Part shown: in pieces, positions 1-5,010 of the stretch
How the letters are laid out: the number at the start of each line of letters is the position of its first letter
Position numbering within the stretch: position 1 is the first letter of the stretch
Assembly (NCBI GenBank): GCA_013138655.1
Contig: WTCI01000021.1
Span: forward strand, 1 to 11,010
Source: Desulfuromonadaceae bacterium
GTDB taxonomy: Bacteria > Desulfobacterota > Desulfuromonadia > Desulfuromonadales > Geopsychrobacteraceae
DNA length: 11,010 bases
Direction: 5' to 3'
Notes under the pieces: model-generated
Seen by the model: only the letters and a program-made list of their open reading frames with translations
Told to the model about the DNA's origin: nothing
The model's database searches: none
Made by a program: the position numbers and the translations under genes

Positions 1-1
1 C

Positions 2-439
2 CTTTGTATAACCCGTGCGTGCAAGGAACACTGCGAGAGCCGTCGCTTGTGCTCCTTTTATCCCCTCTGGATGGTTGTGCGAGAATTGGGCTGTTTTCTC
101 GGCCTCGCTGAGCACTTCGTCTTCTGTGTTGAAAGCAAAGCCGACAGGGCTGACACGCATGGCAGAGCCATTGCCCCAGCTGTTGTATGGTTGCGGATGG
201 TCGGAGTGAAGCCAGCCAATAAATGTCCCCCCGTATCCTGCTCTCGGATAGCGTCGGCCAATCTCGCGCACCGATTGCTCGTACGGGCGGCCTGTAAGGA
301 TCGCATCAGCCACCGCAACGGTCAGCACGGTGTCATCTGTGAATCTGCACTGGGGATGGAATAGCGGGAAACCCTTGGTCTTGATCTGGTGCTGCTCGTA
401 GACTGAGCCGATGATGTCTCCGGCAATAGCTCCTATCAT
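2..439 (-). CDS. ADP-ribosylglycohydrolase family protein (N-terminal part, runs off window)
   Basis: The minus strand reads open from an ATG at 439 to the left edge, giving 146 residues with no stop; the C-terminus lies outside the window. The protein starts MIGAIAGDIIGSVYE, carries FTDDT at residues 33-37, NGSAMRVSPVG at 90-100 and SHNHPEGIKGAQA at 120-132. These are the characteristic blocks of the ADP-ribosylglycohydrolase (DraG/ARH) family, in which the TDDT residues bind the magnesium pair that positions ADP-ribose. Family members remove ADP-ribose from proteins or from small molecules; the substrate here cannot be told. An AGGT ribosome site sits about 6 bases before the ATG (plus-strand 446-450). 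The next gene upstream, the DUF6868-like gene, ends 67 bp away on the same strand, so co-transcription is possible. No frameshift or missing motif is seen in the visible part. Confidence 0.9.
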   Translation of the reverse strand, partial: MIGAIAGDIIGSVYEQHQIKTKGFPLFHPQCRFTDDTVLTVAVADAILTGRPYEQSVREIGRRYPRAGYGGTFIGWLHSDHPQPYNSWGNGSAMRVSPVGFAFNTEDEVLSEAEKTAQFSHNHPEGIKGAQATALAVFLARTGYTK

Positions 440-506
440 GTGTTGACCTCGTTATGTCGAACGGACCGGAGTTGAGCGGCGAACAAACGCAAAACCTGCG
501 TTGCCA

Positions 507-749
507 CTATCCGATGATCAGCAGAGCCACATAAGGGGTGACATTGAATACCAGAAAGACGATTTTGAACAATCCGAGGAACGAGTAAATGATCACGTTG
601 AAAGTTTCCCGGGGGAGGGGGAACCATAAGCTTTGCGTGCGGTAAACCAGGTTCGGGGCCAAAGCGCACATCGAGATCCAGAGAATCAGCAGGGCTCCGT
701 TGATGATTGTACACCACATGAAGAATGCTGTTAGTGTCTGAATGTCCAT
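507..749 (-). CDS. DUF6868-like small two-helix membrane protein
   Basis: An 80-residue protein starting MDIQTLTAFFMWCTIINGAL. Two hydrophobic stretches, about residues 9-30 and 51-79, are long enough to span the membrane, and the short polar segment between them contains a WFPLPRETFN block. The overall pattern (an FFMWCTIINGALL start, a PRETFNVIIYSFLGLFK centre and an NVTPYVALLIIG end) matches my recollection of the DUF6868 family, whose function is unknown. A strong purine-rich ribosome site (GAGGAGAGAGG) precedes the ATG. Upstream, at 795-807, is a 13-bp palindrome that may be an operator. The gene lies between the toxin-antitoxin region and the ADP-ribosylglycohydrolase gene. Confidence is high that the gene is real, moderate for the family name. 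Confidence 0.85.
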   Translation of the reverse strand: MDIQTLTAFFMWCTIINGALLILWISMCALAPNLVYRTQSLWFPLPRETFNVIIYSFLGLFKIVFLVFNVTPYVALLIIG

Positions 750-794
750 AGCGGCCTCTCTCCTCTTTTGGTGTCAGGAATTCGGAGCGACTTA

Positions 795-807
795 AGTAGA
801 GTCTACT
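795..807. promoter_or_regulatory. 13-bp palindrome upstream of the DUF6868-like gene
   Basis: AGTAGA-G-TCTACT is a perfect inverted repeat with 6-base arms and one central base, lying 46-58 bp upstream of the start codon at 749. It is bracketed by two GAATTC sites (778-783 and 819-824). Position and symmetry fit an operator for the small membrane protein gene, but no matching regulator is present and no clear -35/-10 pair was found beside it. Confidence 0.3.
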
Positions 808-931
808 CGATTTGCGAGGAATTCTGGGGGCATCCCTACACAATTTACGGATAAAAACTTAATCGATGATAATTATGAAGGGTGTCCTTGGGACTCCTCC
901 AACCCTTTTTCTTCTCTTATCGTGACATTCT

Positions 932-1063
932 TCAGCACCAAGCTGAAAAGCGGTTTTTAAGACTATCTATCAGAAGTTCCTGTGATCCCCATCCCATCTC
1001 CTTCAAAACTGTTAATTCAAACAGTTGCCCATACATAGCGGCATCCAACCGCAGCTGTCAACC
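932..1063 (-). repeat. 132-bp structured GGA-rich element, copy A
   Basis: This stretch aligns end to end with 2029-2160, roughly three quarters identical with compensating small gaps. Read on the minus strand it begins at the antitoxin stop codon (GTTGACA contains the TGA). It then folds as GCGG-loop-CCGC with GGA in the loop, followed by a 7-bp hairpin AACTGTT/AACAGTT (about 1008-1027), a GGA-rich single-stranded run, and TTCAGC-TTGGT-GCTGAA (931-947). No U-tract follows the last hairpin here, unlike copy B. Because it starts exactly where the antitoxin gene ends, it is probably the 3' untranslated region of that operon. It could be a dispersed intergenic repeat, a 3'-end RNA element or the site of a small RNA. 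Confidence 0.75.
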
Positions 1064-1651
1064 GACCGCCGCAGCAATCCCCTTTAATTCGTTCAGCGGT
1101 TTTTGCCGCTTGTGCTGCACAATGTCATCGTTAATTTTCAGGATCACGCCTCGGATCAGATCGCTGGTCTTCTCGATATGTGTCATCGATTTAAGCGCCC
1201 CGACCTCCTCAACGATATGCTGCCCTTTCAGTGAAATCCGCTTCTCTGCTTTTCCCTTGGCCAGATCGCTTGCCAGGTAGCGGGGAAGGCGGTTGGCTGA
1301 CATTTGCCTGCTGGCCAAGGCGTGGACGTAATACTTGATGAGATAGGGAGCAAATTCAGTGCCGCAGCCGACCTCGGCGCTGGCCAGATTTAGAATGTCG
1401 AGCATATGCGCCGGAACCCGGCTCTCGATCGGCTTGCGCTGTTTCTCCAGGACACACTTGACTGCCGGAGTCGATTGTTGGGGCAACACGCAAACCTGAT
1501 CGCACTGCTCACAGACGCCGACCAAGACCTGCTTGACCAAGCCGCTGCCGTCACTGAACGGGACATCCCGCAGTTGATATGTGACCGTGACAAATGCCGC
1601 ACATTTTTCACAGGCGGCTTTTTCTTGATCGCCGACTTTAAGAATATTCAT
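1058..1651 (-). CDS. YgiT/MqsA-like zinc-finger antitoxin with an unfamiliar C-terminal domain
   Basis: A 197-residue protein. The open frame extends upstream to 1807, but that extension overlaps the preceding toxin gene. The start at 1651 has a GAGGTGG ribosome site and begins the recognisable domain. Residues 14-54 hold CEKC and CEQC (Cys 14, 17, 47, 50, plus Cys 54), a typical zinc finger, with DVPFSDGSGLVK (29-40) and PQQSTPAVK (57-65) as in YgiT/MqsA antitoxins. The C-terminal ~110 residues are basic and helical, with KAEKRISLKG around 134-143 and DLIRGVILKIN at 164-174; I do not see the usual XRE-type helix-turn-helix of MqsA. It follows the toxin gene by 10 bp, so the two form an operon, likely repressed by this protein. 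A fragment of a second copy survives at 3764-3886. Function as an antitoxin is inferred from the zinc-finger family and gene order. Confidence 0.75.
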   Translation of the reverse strand: MNILKVGDQEKAACEKCAAFVTVTYQLRDVPFSDGSGLVKQVLVGVCEQCDQVCVLPQQSTPAVKCVLEKQRKPIESRVPAHMLDILNLASAEVGCGTEFAPYLIKYYVHALASRQMSANRLPRYLASDLAKGKAEKRISLKGQHIVEEVGALKSMTHIEKTSDLIRGVILKINDDIVQHKRQKPLNELKGIAAAVG

Positions 1652-1661
1652 ACTCGCCACC

Positions 1662-1958
1662 TCAGATATGCACGCTGATAAAGATTGCGTCCGGTTCAAG
1701 GAAATACCACTTGATGTACCAGTTGCTCCCCATATGCTGAACCTTGACGGTATGCACCAGAACCTTTCGGTCGAAATGATGCGGGCTGCATCGATAGTCG
1801 CCGCCACGCGCTTTGGCGATTAGGTCCGCAACCTGCTCCGGTGTGACTGCGCCGATCGCCAACAGGTTTTTGATGTCGATGTTGCCGCGCTGCTCATGCT
1901 TGATTCGCCCATGGGTTAAGCAGTCGATCACCTCTGTTTTGGCTTGCTTGAAGCCCAT
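1662..1958 (-). CDS. Putative toxin of a zinc-finger type toxin-antitoxin pair (DUF4258/MqsR-like)
   Basis: A 98-residue protein, MGFKQAKTEV at the start. The features visible are THGRIKHEQRG (15-25), SPHHFDRKVLVHTVK (58-72) and a closing WYIKWYFLEPDAIFISVH (80-97). Small size, alternating beta-like hydrophobic strands ending in FISVH, and position directly before a YgiT-type zinc-finger gene are what is seen in DUF4258 or MqsR-type RNA-cutting toxins. MqsRA also has the toxin gene first. I cannot pick the exact family, and no catalytic residues can be assigned with certainty; the histidines at 16, 21, 60 and 61 and arginines at 24, 51 and 64 are candidates. The ATG at 1958 has a GGGAAG ribosome site at 1962-1967 and lies about 12 bases after the predicted transcript start. 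It is therefore the first gene of the operon. Confidence 0.65.
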   Translation of the reverse strand: MGFKQAKTEVIDCLTHGRIKHEQRGNIDIKNLLAIGAVTPEQVADLIAKARGGDYRCSPHHFDRKVLVHTVKVQHMGSNWYIKWYFLEPDAIFISVHI

Positions 1959-1976
1959 CAGCTTCCCACTTCCATA

Positions 1977-2005
1977 AGTGTACGCTGATCTTCGTACAAT
2001 GTCAA
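1977..2005 (-). promoter_or_regulatory. Promoter and overlapping operator of the toxin-antitoxin operon
   Basis: On the minus strand, TTGACA (2005-2000) is a perfect -35 box, followed after exactly 17 bases by TACACT (1982-1977), a fair -10 box. The space between them carries the inverted repeat TGTACG-N8-CGTACA (1979-1998), which also covers part of the -10. A protein bound there would block RNA polymerase. This is the expected layout for self-repression by a toxin-antitoxin complex. The sequence differs from the AACCT-N3-AGGTT palindrome known for MqsA of E. coli. Confidence 0.75.
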
Positions 2006-2015
2006 TATCGACAAC

Positions 2016-2052
2016 AAAAAGCCGTCCCTCAGCACTAAGCTGAAAAGCGGCT
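2016..2052 (-). terminator. Intrinsic terminator downstream of the alkyltransferase-like gene
   Basis: On the minus strand the sequence pairs AGCCG (2052-2048) with CGGCT (2024-2020), and inside this TCAGC (2043-2039) with GCTGA (2033-2029) around a five-base loop. A run of U residues follows (plus-strand A's 2016-2020). It would end transcripts from the 2556-2224 gene, or a small RNA, just before the promoter of the toxin operon. The inner hairpin is shared with copy A of the repeat; the outer stem and U-tract are unique to this copy. Confidence 0.6.
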
Positions 2053-2160
2053 CAAAATCTACGCACAAAAGTTCCTGAGATCCCCCCATCCCATCCCCCT
2101 CAAATCTGTAATTTCAAGCAGTTGCCAAGTTATAGTGGTCTCCGACCACAGCTGGCAACC
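2029..2160 (-). repeat. 132-bp structured GGA-rich element, copy B
   Basis: This is the second copy of the element at 932-1063, in the same orientation. On the minus strand it opens with a nested hairpin: GTTGCCA pairs with TGGCAAC (outer arms), and inside it GTGGTC-GGA-GACCAC puts GGA in a tight loop. A purine run with several GGA motifs follows, then the TCAGC/GCTGA hairpin that forms the core of the terminator. In copy A the inner stem reads GCGG/CCGC where this copy has GTGG/CCAC, a paired change that keeps base pairing. It lies 63 bp downstream of the alkyltransferase-like gene stop, so it may be that gene's 3' end or an independent RNA. No convincing promoter directly before it was found. 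Confidence 0.75.
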
Positions 2161-2223
2161 TGTACAGACCTAAGAGACATGTTTGCCGTAACAGGCTTTT
2201 TCAGAATAAGTAGCTTTCCCCTT

Positions 2224-2556
2224 TCAGACCGGGCTCTCCGGAAAATCCCAACCATATTTATCCAGATCGATCCGCGATTTCTGATCAAAAAGGAGCCCTT
2301 CGGCTTCGAGCAGATCGTGCTGCAGGATATTCCCTTCGCCATCTGTTCGGGAACTGACTTTCCCTTGGCTGTTAATGACTCGCTGCCAGGGAACATCGCT
2401 GCCTGTCGGCAGGGCCGCCAGGGCAAAAGCGACGGTGCGCGCGGTACAGCCGATGAGCTGACCGATCCGTCCATAACTGGTCACGTATCCGGGCGGAATC
2501 TGTCGGACCAGAGCATAGATGCCTTGATAAAGCGGACTGGTTGTTTTCTGGGGCAT
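2224..2556 (-). CDS. Alkyltransferase-like protein (MGMT family, Trp replaces active Cys)
   Basis: A 110-residue protein covering only the DNA-binding domain of the O6-methylguanine-DNA methyltransferase family. The usual active-site PCHRV reads PWQRV at residues 56-60, so the acceptor cysteine is Trp57. Such alkyltransferase-like (ATL) proteins bind O6-alkylguanine without repairing it and hand the lesion to nucleotide excision repair. The helix-turn-helix region lies about residues 25-47, with Tyr28 and Arg40 in positions that match the nucleotide-flipping tyrosine and the arginine finger. The loop between them appears two residues shorter than in Ada/MGMT. The PPGYVTSYGR start is typical. 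The ribosome site is weak (GTGAGAAAG). The DNA ligase gene is divergent, 195 bp away, suggesting a small DNA-repair pair. Confidence 0.9.
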   Translation of the reverse strand: MPQKTTSPLYQGIYALVRQIPPGYVTSYGRIGQLIGCTARTVAFALAALPTGSDVPWQRVINSQGKVSSRTDGEGNILQHDLLEAEGLLFDQKSRIDLDKYGWDFPESPV

Positions 2557-2661
2557 GCAACTTTCTCACTGGCAATCAAACGGAATGAATAGAAGCAGGG
2601 TTGCATACTTGAAGATCCGCGGCGAGTCATTTCGTCGGCAGAATAATTCGGGGGTAAGAAA

Positions 2662-2685
2662 CTGTACAGATGCCGATGTTATAAT
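2662..2685 (+). promoter_or_regulatory. Candidate promoter of the DNA ligase gene with CTGTACAG palindrome
   Basis: TATAAT at 2680-2685 is a perfect -10 box, 66 bp before the ligase start codon. The region where a -35 box should be (about 2657-2662) is poor, so activation or relief by a protein may be needed. The 8-base palindrome CTGTACAG sits at 2662-2669, between the two boxes. The same 8-mer occurs at 2160-2167, just downstream of the alkyltransferase-like gene. Nothing else is recognisable in the 195-bp divergent gap; a promoter for the minus-strand gene must also lie here but was not clear. Confidence 0.45.
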
Positions 2686-2751
2686 CTGTCGGGTTGCAAG
2701 AGGGTCGTCTGAATTCGACAAGAGTCGAAGCGAGTTGAGGAGGGGGAACAG

Positions 2752-3630
2752 ATGTTTTCTGGATATCTTAATTGGCGAGTTGGATCGCCACCGGCAAACG
2801 CGGGAAAAATTGTCTGTCTGCTGTTGTGCTGCGTGCTATTAACAGCGCAGGCTCCTGCCGCTGAACCGATGCTGCCGCAGGTTTATACTGAACAGGTCGA
2901 TGTCTCCGGGTGGCTGATGAGTGAAAAGCTCGACGGGGTGCGTGGCTACTGGGACGGCAAACAACTGTTGTCGAAAAACGGCAATCGTTTACATCCCCCG
3001 ACAGAGTTTACCCGTGATCTGCCCGCTTTTCCGCTGGAAGGGGAACTCTGGGGTGGGCGCGGCAGCTTTGAGCGGACCGTGTCGATTATCAGGAAACAAC
3101 AGCCCCATGACGGCTGGCTGCAGCTCAAGTTTGCCATCTTCGATGTACCGGAAGCAGCCGGCGGATTTACCGAGCGGATCGAACAAGCGCGTGTCTGGTT
3201 TGTCGCCCATTCAGCAGATTATGCTTTTGTCGTCCCGCAAATCCCGGTTTGTGATCAGGCACAACTGCAGCGGGAATTGCAACGGATCGAGGAACTCGGC
3301 GGCGAGGGGTTGATCGTTCGCAAGCCGGATGCTCTCTACACCACCGGGCGCAGTACGGAAATTCTCAAGGTCAAAAACTATCAGGATGCCGAGGCGACGG
3401 TGGTGGCGCATCTGCCCGGAAAAGGAAGAAACGAGGGGCGGCTCGGCTCTCTGCTGGTGGCGCTTGAAGACGGCACGCAATTCAAAATCGGCACTGGTTT
3501 CAGCGATGCTGAACGGGAATCGCCACCGGCGGTCGGTGCCCTGATTACTTTCAAATATTACGGGAAATACCAGTCCGGGATTCCCAAATTCCCGTCGTTT
3601 AAGCGCATCCGGCGGGACCAGGGACTCTAG
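2752..3630 (+). CDS. ATP-dependent DNA ligase, minimal secreted type (LigE-like)
   Basis: A 292-residue protein that joins nicked DNA using ATP. A signal peptide is clear: hydrophobic VCLLLCCVLL at 21-30 with a likely cut after APA near residue 37, so the enzyme should act in the periplasm. Motif I is SEKLDGVRGYW, with Lys59 as the adenylated residue. Motif III is GELWGGRGSF (97-106), motif IIIa KFAIFDV (126-132), motif IV EGLIVRK (185-191) and motif V LKVK (205-208). The C-terminal OB-fold ends in PKFPSFKRIR (278-287), usual for this family. There are no extra DNA-binding domains, so it is a Lig E-type minimal ligase, a group linked to uptake of DNA and extracellular DNA in Gram-negative bacteria. 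GGAGGGGG precedes the ATG. A 29-bp piece matching residues ~48-57 recurs at 4732-4760. Confidence 0.92.
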   Translation: MFSGYLNWRVGSPPANAGKIVCLLLCCVLLTAQAPAAEPMLPQVYTEQVDVSGWLMSEKLDGVRGYWDGKQLLSKNGNRLHPPTEFTRDLPAFPLEGELWGGRGSFERTVSIIRKQQPHDGWLQLKFAIFDVPEAAGGFTERIEQARVWFVAHSADYAFVVPQIPVCDQAQLQRELQRIEELGGEGLIVRKPDALYTTGRSTEILKVKNYQDAEATVVAHLPGKGRNEGRLGSLLVALEDGTQFKIGTGFSDAERESPPAVGALITFKYYGKYQSGIPKFPSFKRIRRDQGL

Positions 3631-3700
3631 AAGTTCGACAGACTCTTTGCTCCGAACTCAGCTCACCCCAACTTCGCCCCATTTTGCACCAGTCGTTCTG

Positions 3701-3726
3701 GAACCGCCAGCACCACCGAGCGGTTC
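3701..3726. repeat. Inverted repeat after the DNA ligase gene
   Basis: GAACCGC (3701-3707) pairs perfectly with GCGGTTC (3720-3726) around a 12-base loop, 71 bp after the ligase stop codon. No run of T follows in either direction, so it is at best a weak terminator. Apart from this hairpin nothing was recognised between 3631 and 3743. Confidence 0.35.
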
Positions 3727-3743
3727 TCCTGGTAAAAACCGGT

Positions 3744-3787
3744 GGAAGGGGTCAAGGAAGGGGTCAAGGGGTCAAGGAAGGGGTCAA
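3744..3787. repeat. Short tandem repeat of GGAAGGGGTCAA
   Basis: Four head-to-tail units: three of 12 bases (3744-3755, 3756-3767, 3776-3787) and one shortened to GGGGTCAA (3768-3775). It sits exactly where the antitoxin-like relic loses similarity to the intact gene. The GGGGTCAA(A/G)TCTT motif resembles sequence seen next to REP-associated tyrosine transposases in proteobacteria; that link is from memory and uncertain. Unit length could vary by replication slippage. Confidence 0.8.
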
Positions 3788-3886
3788 ATCTTCTATTGGC
3801 TTTTGCCGCTTGTTCCGCACAGCATCAGCGTTGATCTTCAGAAACACGCCCCTGATCAGATTGCCGGCATGCAGATCAGGGAAGAT
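3764..3886 (-). pseudogene. Relic of a second zinc-finger antitoxin gene (C-terminal part only)
   Basis: On the minus strand, an open stretch between stops at 3887-3889 and 3764-3766 encodes NLIRGVFLKINADAVRNKRQKP. It matches DLIRGVILKINDDIVQHKRQKP (residues 164-185) of the intact antitoxin at 16 of 22 positions. DNA similarity is best at 3798-3868. Upstream of it there is an in-frame stop and no zinc finger. Downstream the reading runs into the GGGGTCAA tandem repeat and ends early, 8 residues sooner than in the intact gene. No start codon or ribosome site exists. It is therefore a remnant of a paralogous module that was mostly deleted. No further feature was found between it and the end of the next gene at 3949. 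Confidence 0.75.
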
Positions 3887-3948
3887 CTAAGTACAGAGTG
3901 ACCTGAAAAGCCATTTTTGAATCCATCGACGAAGACACAGATAAACAA

Positions 3949-4698
3949 TCAATAGAGGTATTGATGCAAAATCTCCTCAAGCTTGCCGCTCTCTTTGACC
4001 TGATCGAACGCGGCCTGCAGTTGGCTGACGATTTTGTCATCCGTCTTCTTATTGAGGGCAAAATAATAGTCAGACTGCTGCAGGAAAAGGACCTCTTCAA
4101 AATCGTCCGGGTTATAGCCCTGGTCCTTGAAAAACCAGCGGGTCGCGATCTGCCCATAGGCCAGCAGGTCAATCCGCTTGTTGTGCAGCATTTTAACCAT
4201 GTAGCTGCCCTTGTTGTAACGGTAAAGCCGCGCCTTGTTCACTCCCTGTTCCAGCAGCATCTGCTCACCCACATCGTGCAACACCACCCCGACGCGTAGT
4301 TTTCTCTCATTGATATCTCTGATGGAGTCAATTTTCAGGTTCGCATCTTTTCTGGCAAAGAGGACAAACCTGGATTTCAGAATGGGCCCCACCCACTTAA
4401 ACAGCTTTTCTCGTGCCTCGGTGCGCGTGGCCGAATAGAGCAGGACATTCTGCTTATTAACCGCCAAATTGTAGGCCCTGGCCCAAGGCAAGAAGCCGAT
4501 ATCGGCTCGGGTTTGCTTTGAGCCAGCCAATTTGAGCATCTCGATGAGTGTGTCGGTGGCAATGCCATGGCGTTTTTCGTCTGTAGTGAAATTGAAAGGC
4601 GGGTATTCTTCGGTGACGATTATCAGATCATCGAGGGTCTGAGCCGGCAGGCTGGTCGTCATGCAGAGAAAAAGAACCGTAAAGAGCAGTTTTTTCAT
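3949..4698 (-). CDS. Periplasmic solute-binding protein (SBP_bac_3-like)
   Basis: A 249-residue protein with a signal peptide (MKKLLFTVLFLCMTTSLPA, cut near residue 19-20). The mature part starts with LIIVTEEYPPFNF (25-37), the usual first strand of family 3 extracellular solute-binding proteins. PWARAY (71-76), TRTEARE (91-97) and KWVGP (101-105) are the blocks typical of the sub-group found alone in proteobacteria. Length agrees with the family (about 240-260). Such proteins bind amino acids or other small ligands in the periplasm, or act as sensing modules. No ABC permease or ATPase lies beside it, so the partner and ligand are unknown. AGGAGG sits 5 bases before the ATG. A TATAAA 10 bases further upstream has no good -35 partner. 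The nearest genes are relics, so it is probably transcribed alone. Confidence 0.85.
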   Translation of the reverse strand: MKKLLFTVLFLCMTTSLPAQTLDDLIIVTEEYPPFNFTTDEKRHGIATDTLIEMLKLAGSKQTRADIGFLPWARAYNLAVNKQNVLLYSATRTEAREKLFKWVGPILKSRFVLFARKDANLKIDSIRDINERKLRVGVVLHDVGEQMLLEQGVNKARLYRYNKGSYMVKMLHNKRIDLLAYGQIATRWFFKDQGYNPDDFEEVLFLQQSDYYFALNKKTDDKIVSQLQAAFDQVKESGKLEEILHQYLY

Positions 4699-4723
4699 GC
4701 AACCTCCTGTTTTTATAGCAGGG

Positions 4724-4930
4724 TCATGGCACAGATCGATGTTTCCGGCTGGCTGATGATCTGTTGGCCGAGCAGGGGCAGCTCGGCGGCATCATCTTCC
4801 TTGATGAAATCGCCGAAGCGGGATTGACGCGCAGAATCCGACCCTTTCCGTCACAGACAAACAGCCCGTCGGATGAAGAATCGATGATCGCATCATGTTC
4901 CCAGGTCAGTTCCTGGATCGTTCGGTTCAT
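4724..4930 (-). pseudogene. Relic of a PAS-domain (sigma-54 type) regulator, copy 1
   Basis: The minus-strand frame from ATG 4930 reads MNRTIQELTWEHDAIIDSSS followed by DGLFVCDGKGRILRVNPAS. This is the start of a PAS sensor domain as found at the N-terminus of sigma-54 dependent activators (the SSxDGxxVxDxxGxIxxVN pattern). Similarity stops at about residue 38 (4817). The remaining 30 residues to the stop at 4724 are serine/arginine-rich and unlike PAS, and no AAA+ or helix-turn-helix domain follows. A good ribosome site (AGGAGAGGAA) remains. It begins 80 bp downstream of the glutamate dehydrogenase stop on the same strand. A second, more decayed copy lies at 8112-8219. It might still be translated as a short peptide, but most likely it is a truncated gene. 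Confidence 0.7.
4732..4760 (+). repeat. 29-bp match to the DNA ligase gene
   Basis: ACAGATCGATG...GGCTGATGA here matches 2894-2922, inside the ligase gene, at 26 of 29 bases in the same orientation. In the ligase frame it reads IDVSGWLM against VDVSGWLM in the intact protein. Similarity ends sharply on both sides, so it is a small stray duplicate or a remnant of a lost ligase-like gene. It overlaps the tail of the PAS relic on the other strand. Confidence 0.55.
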
Positions 4931-5010
4931 TTCCTCTCCTTGCCCTTCTACTTCTTACGGGGCACGTCGAACGCAAGAAGATTTGCCGCCAGTCGCTTTG
5001 CTCTCAAGTA

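Noticed and set aside
436..843. 135-residue minus-strand open frame overlapping the DUF6868-like gene
   Set aside because: It runs in a different frame through the recognised membrane protein and its leader, without a recognisable motif or ribosome site.
882..916. Terminator-like sequence on the plus strand ending in CCCTTTTT
   Set aside because: Arms AAGGGT/ACCCTT are short with a long loop, and no plus-strand gene precedes it.
932..2160. Integron attC sites as an explanation for the 132-bp repeats
   Set aside because: attC sites run from RYYYAAC to GTTRRRY; here the outer arms are GTT...AAC, the opposite order, and no integrase is present.
2150..2240. GEMM (cyclic di-GMP) riboswitch between the ATL gene and copy B
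   Set aside because: GGCAAAC, AAAGCC and a GGTTGCC-like end appear, but in the wrong order and without the tetraloop/receptor parts.
2122..2592. Plus-strand open frame opposite the alkyltransferase-like gene
   Set aside because: The minus-strand ATL protein has clear family motifs; the plus frame has none.
3744..3787. CRISPR array
   Set aside because: Units are only 8-12 bases and directly adjacent, with no spacers and no cas genes.
3647..3901. Plus-strand 84-residue open frame
   Set aside because: It translates the GGGGTCAA tandem repeat and the antisense of the antitoxin relic; it has no independent support.
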